A stretch of 64,000 nucleotides of DNA, taken from contig NZ_JSYK01000003.1 of the NCBI RefSeq assembly GCF_000812875.1, positions 62,001 to 126,000 of the forward strand, read 5' to 3'. Source of the DNA: Kaistella solincola. GTDB lineage: Bacteria; Bacteroidota; Bacteroidia; Flavobacteriales; Weeksellaceae. Below are positions 60,942-64,000 of the stretch, one piece after another. Under the pieces are notes generated by a model. That model was not told the origin of the DNA and ran no database searches. It was given only the letters and a program-made list of their open reading frames with translations. A program made the position numbers and the translations under genes. The stretch's first letter is position 1, and each line of letters opens with the position of its first letter.

Positions 60942-63263
60942 ATGGAACTTCTGGAAAATTCTTCACCTTCAAAGCCGGTACAGCCTATCAATCTTAAAAA
61001 GGAAATAGGAAAATATTTCCGCTATTGGCCTTGGTTTCTTTTAAGCATGGCTTTATTTTATGCTGCTGCAAAAACTTATCTGCGCTACGCAGAACCCCAA
61101 TATTATACAACAACTTCACTTAAACTTCAGGAAACCAAAGGAAACAGTACTGCTGCCCTCAGTGATCTTAAAACGTTGGGGGTAGGAATAAGTGGTGATA
61201 CAGAATTGCAAGGTGAAACGACCATTATTGTTTCAAAACCAATCCTAACTGAAGTTGTAAAAAATCTTGGCCTAAATGTTAGTTTTTTTAGTATTGGAAC
61301 CATCAAAGAAATTGAACTTTATGATGACTCCCCTTTAAATGGTAAGATTATTTCTCTCGACAATCCGGCTAGATTCCACGAAAACAGCTTCATCGTAACA
61401 CCTGTCGGTAGAAATTCTTATAAACTTAGCGATTCCGACAAAGTTTACCGCTTTGGCAGTCCCGTCAGGTTAAACTTTGGAATAGTACAACTAGATGCCA
61501 AACCTGGCGTTGCTTTAAATTCACCTTTAAAGGTCGTTTTTCGCTCCCTGGGAAATGCAATCGGTAATCTGGAAAATAGAATCAGCGTTTCATTACCTCC
61601 TGAAAAAGGTTTGCTTATGGAACTTTCCTTTGTAGGTCCTACTCCTCAAAAATCTGAAGATATATTAAACGAGCTTTCTAAACAGTATATTATTGACGGG
61701 ATTAACGATAAAAATCAGGAGGCCCAGAACACTCAAAACTTTATCAATGATCGTCTGGCCATTATTACTGATGATCTGTCTGGTATTGAAGGCGAAAAAG
61801 AAACATTCAAACGAACCAACCAGATTACGGATTTGGAAGCTCAGGCGGGTATTTCCCTGACAAATGTTGAAGAAAATACAAAAGCCATTCTTACCAATAC
61901 CATGCAGCTGGATTTAATAAATTCAGTTTTAGCTGCTAGCGCAGGAAACCAACTTATCCCTTCCGGAATGGGCCTTCCCGCAGGTTCTGAAACTGCCATT
62001 TCTGAATATAACAATCTTGTTATTAACCGGAACAGGGTTTTGAAACAGGCAACGCCTGAAAATCCTGCCGTAATCGAAATGAATAAGCAGATCGCTTCTC
62101 TAAAGAATCTCATCCGTCAGAATTTGATGGAATCAAAAGAAACATTGCAGCTCCAAGTGGCTCAGGCAAAAGGACAACTTAATATCGCGAAAGGTAACAT
62201 TAGCAAATTTCCAACCCAAGAAAAGATATTTCGCGGTATTGATCGACAGCAAAATTTAAAGGAACAACTCTATCTTTATCTTTTACAAAAAAGGGAAGAA
62301 AACGCTATAACACTTGCTGTTACAGCACCTAAAGCTAAAATTGTCAATCCTGCTTATACCACTGGTGTGGTTTCGCCGAATAGCACTCAAATTGTCTACG
62401 GTGCTTTAGCTGCAGGTTTTTTACTTCCTCTTTTATTTCTCGTAGGAGCAAATGTTTTGGATACACGGGTACATTCCAAGCTTCATATTTTGAACCAAAT
62501 ACCTGAAGCGTCTGTTGTCGCGGAAATTCCTTTCCATAAAGAAGAAAATTCGATGGTACACCCGAATGATTTTTCAGTTTTCGCCGAATCCTTCCGTATA
62601 TTAGCGTCCAATCTTAAATATATGCTGCGTGCTAAAGAGCAGTCACACGGCGGCGTAATTCTGGTGACTTCCTCCGTGAAAGGCGAAGGAAAGACCACCA
62701 TTTCAATGAACTTAGCGTTAACGCTTGCTGGTAAAAACAAAGTTATCGTGGTAGGCGCGGACATTAGAAATCCACAACTGCATCGTTTCATTTCAGGTGA
62801 AAATATTGGTTTAACCGATTTTCTGGTCTCTGAAGATACTGATCCCAATTCTTTTATCATACCTTCTAAAGTAAATGACAACCTGGATGTTTTTTTTAGT
62901 GGACAAATAGCTCCAAATCCTAACGACCTTTTGGATATGACCAAGTTCGATAACCTTATTGACTATCTAAAAGGTCGCTACGATTATGTCGTACTTGATT
63001 CCGCGCCAGTGATGCTCGTGAGTGATACTTTACATCTAGTTGAAAATTCAGATGTCGTACTTTACGCCGTAAAATCAGATTTTACTGAAAAAGAGATGAT
63101 AACTTTCGCTGATGGCTTCCAAAAGGAAAATGGAATCAAAAACTTAGCATTTGTTCTCAACGGCGTAAAACCAGAAAATACCCGTTATGGTAAAAGATAC
63201 GGTTATGGCTATTATTCTTACACTCACGAAGAAAAACTGCCTTGGTATAGAAAATATTTGTAA
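60942..63263 (+). CDS. Polysaccharide biosynthesis tyrosine autokinase (Wzc-like)
   Basis: This 773-residue inner-membrane copolymerase/kinase controls chain length and polymer export. It has an N-terminal Wzz domain with a membrane span (residues ~25-50), a long periplasmic coiled-coil region, and a second span near 480-500. The cytoplasmic BY-kinase domain has Walker A SSVKGEGKTTISMN (near 580), Walker A' VVGADIRNPQ and Walker B YVVLDSAPV. A Tyr-rich C-terminal tail (YGKRYGYGYYSYTHEE) is the likely autophosphorylation cluster. Start 60942 excludes a longer frame that overlaps the upstream gene. Confidence 0.94.
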   Translation: MELLENSSPSKPVQPINLKKEIGKYFRYWPWFLLSMALFYAAAKTYLRYAEPQYYTTTSLKLQETKGNSTAALSDLKTLGVGISGDTELQGETTIIVSKPILTEVVKNLGLNVSFFSIGTIKEIELYDDSPLNGKIISLDNPARFHENSFIVTPVGRNSYKLSDSDKVYRFGSPVRLNFGIVQLDAKPGVALNSPLKVVFRSLGNAIGNLENRISVSLPPEKGLLMELSFVGPTPQKSEDILNELSKQYIIDGINDKNQEAQNTQNFINDRLAIITDDLSGIEGEKETFKRTNQITDLEAQAGISLTNVEENTKAILTNTMQLDLINSVLAASAGNQLIPSGMGLPAGSETAISEYNNLVINRNRVLKQATPENPAVIEMNKQIASLKNLIRQNLMESKETLQLQVAQAKGQLNIAKGNISKFPTQEKIFRGIDRQQNLKEQLYLYLLQKREENAITLAVTAPKAKIVNPAYTTGVVSPNSTQIVYGALAAGFLLPLLFLVGANVLDTRVHSKLHILNQIPEASVVAEIPFHKEENSMVHPNDFSVFAESFRILASNLKYMLRAKEQSHGGVILVTSSVKGEGKTTISMNLALTLAGKNKVIVVGADIRNPQLHRFISGENIGLTDFLVSEDTDPNSFIIPSKVNDNLDVFFSGQIAPNPNDLLDMTKFDNLIDYLKGRYDYVVLDSAPVMLVSDTLHLVENSDVVLYAVKSDFTEKEMITFADGFQKENGIKNLAFVLNGVKPENTRYGKRYGYGYYSYTHEEKLPWYRKYL

Positions 63264-63272
63264 GTTCCATAG

Positions 63273-64000
63273 ATGGGCAGCCTGAGACAAACAAAAACGG
63301 TTCTTGCCACCAAATTTCACCTGCCCTACTATTTGTACAAGCAGCTGGGAAACAAATTCTGGATTGTTCTGCTCCTTAACTCCCTACTTGTTTTTTTGGA
63401 TGGCATAGGTATCGCAATGTTTGTACCTCTGCTTCAGTTGACCGAATCAAATGCCTCACGAGGTGACACACCAAATGAGGTAATGGTTAAGCTCCAAACG
63501 CTTTTCCAGTCCGTTTCTGTTGAGCTTACGCTTACTAATATACTCCTCCTAATTTTTCTCCTCTTTACTGCCAAAGCGCTCCTTTATTTTGGATCTCAAT
63601 TTTATCAGAATAAAATCATGATGAACTTTGTGCATGCCATGAGATACCGAAACAACGAGGCATTGCGCACGCTCTCGTACAAAAGTTTTTTAAAAAAAAC
63701 TTTTGGTGAATTTCACCGTACACTGGCGGAAGAACCCGGACATGTACAACAAGCTGCAGGTTCTTATATTGATACGCTTAAAAACATTCTGGTGGTCCTT
63801 ATTTATCTGTCACTTTCTACATTTTTCGATTTTAGGTTTACTGTACTAGTCATAGTGTGCGGTGGGGTATTTTACTGCATCTACTACTTCATTAATAAAA
63901 AAATTAAAATATTTTCGAGAGAAATTACAGCCATCACGCAGAAACACTCAAGTTATACGGCAGAAAAAATTTATAATTTCAAATACCTGAAAGCGACGGG
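63273..64000 (+). CDS. ABC transporter transmembrane domain, C-terminus cut by window edge
   Basis: The reading frame from the ATG at 63273 stays open to the right edge (242 codons visible). It contains four hydrophobic spans, as in the transmembrane half of a type IV (MsbA-like) ABC exporter: FWIVLLLNSLLVFLDGIGIA, LLLIFLLFTAKALLYFG, NILVVLIYLSLSTFFDF and VLVIVCGGVFYCIYYFI. Family-like features are the conserved FHRTLAEEPGHVQQA loop and the lack of a signal peptide. The ATPase domain would lie outside the window. It follows the kinase by 9 nt, so it belongs to the polysaccharide locus and may flip lipid-linked sugar or export glycan. Confidence 0.85.
   Translation, partial: MGSLRQTKTVLATKFHLPYYLYKQLGNKFWIVLLLNSLLVFLDGIGIAMFVPLLQLTESNASRGDTPNEVMVKLQTLFQSVSVELTLTNILLLIFLLFTAKALLYFGSQFYQNKIMMNFVHAMRYRNNEALRTLSYKSFLKKTFGEFHRTLAEEPGHVQQAAGSYIDTLKNILVVLIYLSLSTFFDFRFTVLVIVCGGVFYCIYYFINKKIKIFSREITAITQKHSSYTAEKIYNFKYLKAT

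Overview
The window reads as a chromosomal segment of a low-GC member of Bacteroidota, class Flavobacteriia, most likely the Chryseobacterium/Kaistella branch of Weeksellaceae. Three things support this: Bacteroidota promoters (TAnnTTTG, some with an upstream TTG) in front of most transcription units, two type IX secretion genes (a DUF5103 plug protein and a PorP/SprF protein), and many families largely confined to this phylum (DUF4403, DUF3822, duplicated-domain NifU protein). No insertion sequence, prophage, CRISPR array or rRNA gene was seen. Most of the segment is a core genome.

Layout. 1-2875: a RecB/AddA-like helicase cut by the left edge. 2900-10200: translation and transcription core (rpsU, xerC, hpf, four tRNAs, tuf, tRNA-Trp, secE, nusG, rplK-rplA-rplJ-rplL). 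10281-12305: a convergent two-gene module, an uncharacterised radical SAM DNA-repair-type protein and its DUF4130 partner, which separates rplL from rpoB. 12306-21491: a long, apparently structured leader followed by rpoB, rpoC and a DUF3467 gene. 21700-31400: a mixed region with an unknown 405-residue protein, a secreted nuclease, RibB with a decayed RibA half, a luciferase-like oxidoreductase, DUF4403, tRNA-Cys, DUF389, a glycine-zipper lipoprotein and a polytopic membrane protein. 31400-41200: aroC, three thioredoxin-fold proteins, miaA, an MBL hydrolase, T9SS plug, hemH, a NifU-type scaffold and a gamma carbonic anhydrase. 41300-49100: a PIF1-like helicase, then lnt, folB, nadA and the yicC-gmk-epimerase-nadA run on the minus strand. 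49200-59200: PASTA protein, RluA synthase, PorP/SprF, hemW, murI, rsmD, DUF3822, a DUF6370-like protein, Smr protein, glyA and recX. 59432 to the right edge: the beginning of an exopolysaccharide/capsule locus (outer membrane protein, Wza-like exporter, Wzc-like tyrosine kinase, ABC transporter).

The most noteworthy material is partly non-coding. A perfect 11-bp inverted repeat encloses about 218 nt that starts just after the rpoB promoter, suggesting a structured leader RNA. A ~32-bp AT-armed imperfect palindrome recurs about 17 times between genes, often touching stop codons, and in one place lies inside a tandem array of ~90-bp units before rplK. A second family of longer GC-rich stem-loop elements occurs at least twice and perhaps three times. 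Among proteins, the radical SAM/DUF4130 pair is the best candidate for an undescribed biochemical system. The RibA half of RibB lacks its zinc cysteines and catalytic signature, and ferrochelatase carries a five-cysteine insertion.

Starts were chosen by combining promoter position, signal peptides and family length; in several genes a clear -7 box lies inside or beside the longest possible reading frame and forces a shorter start.
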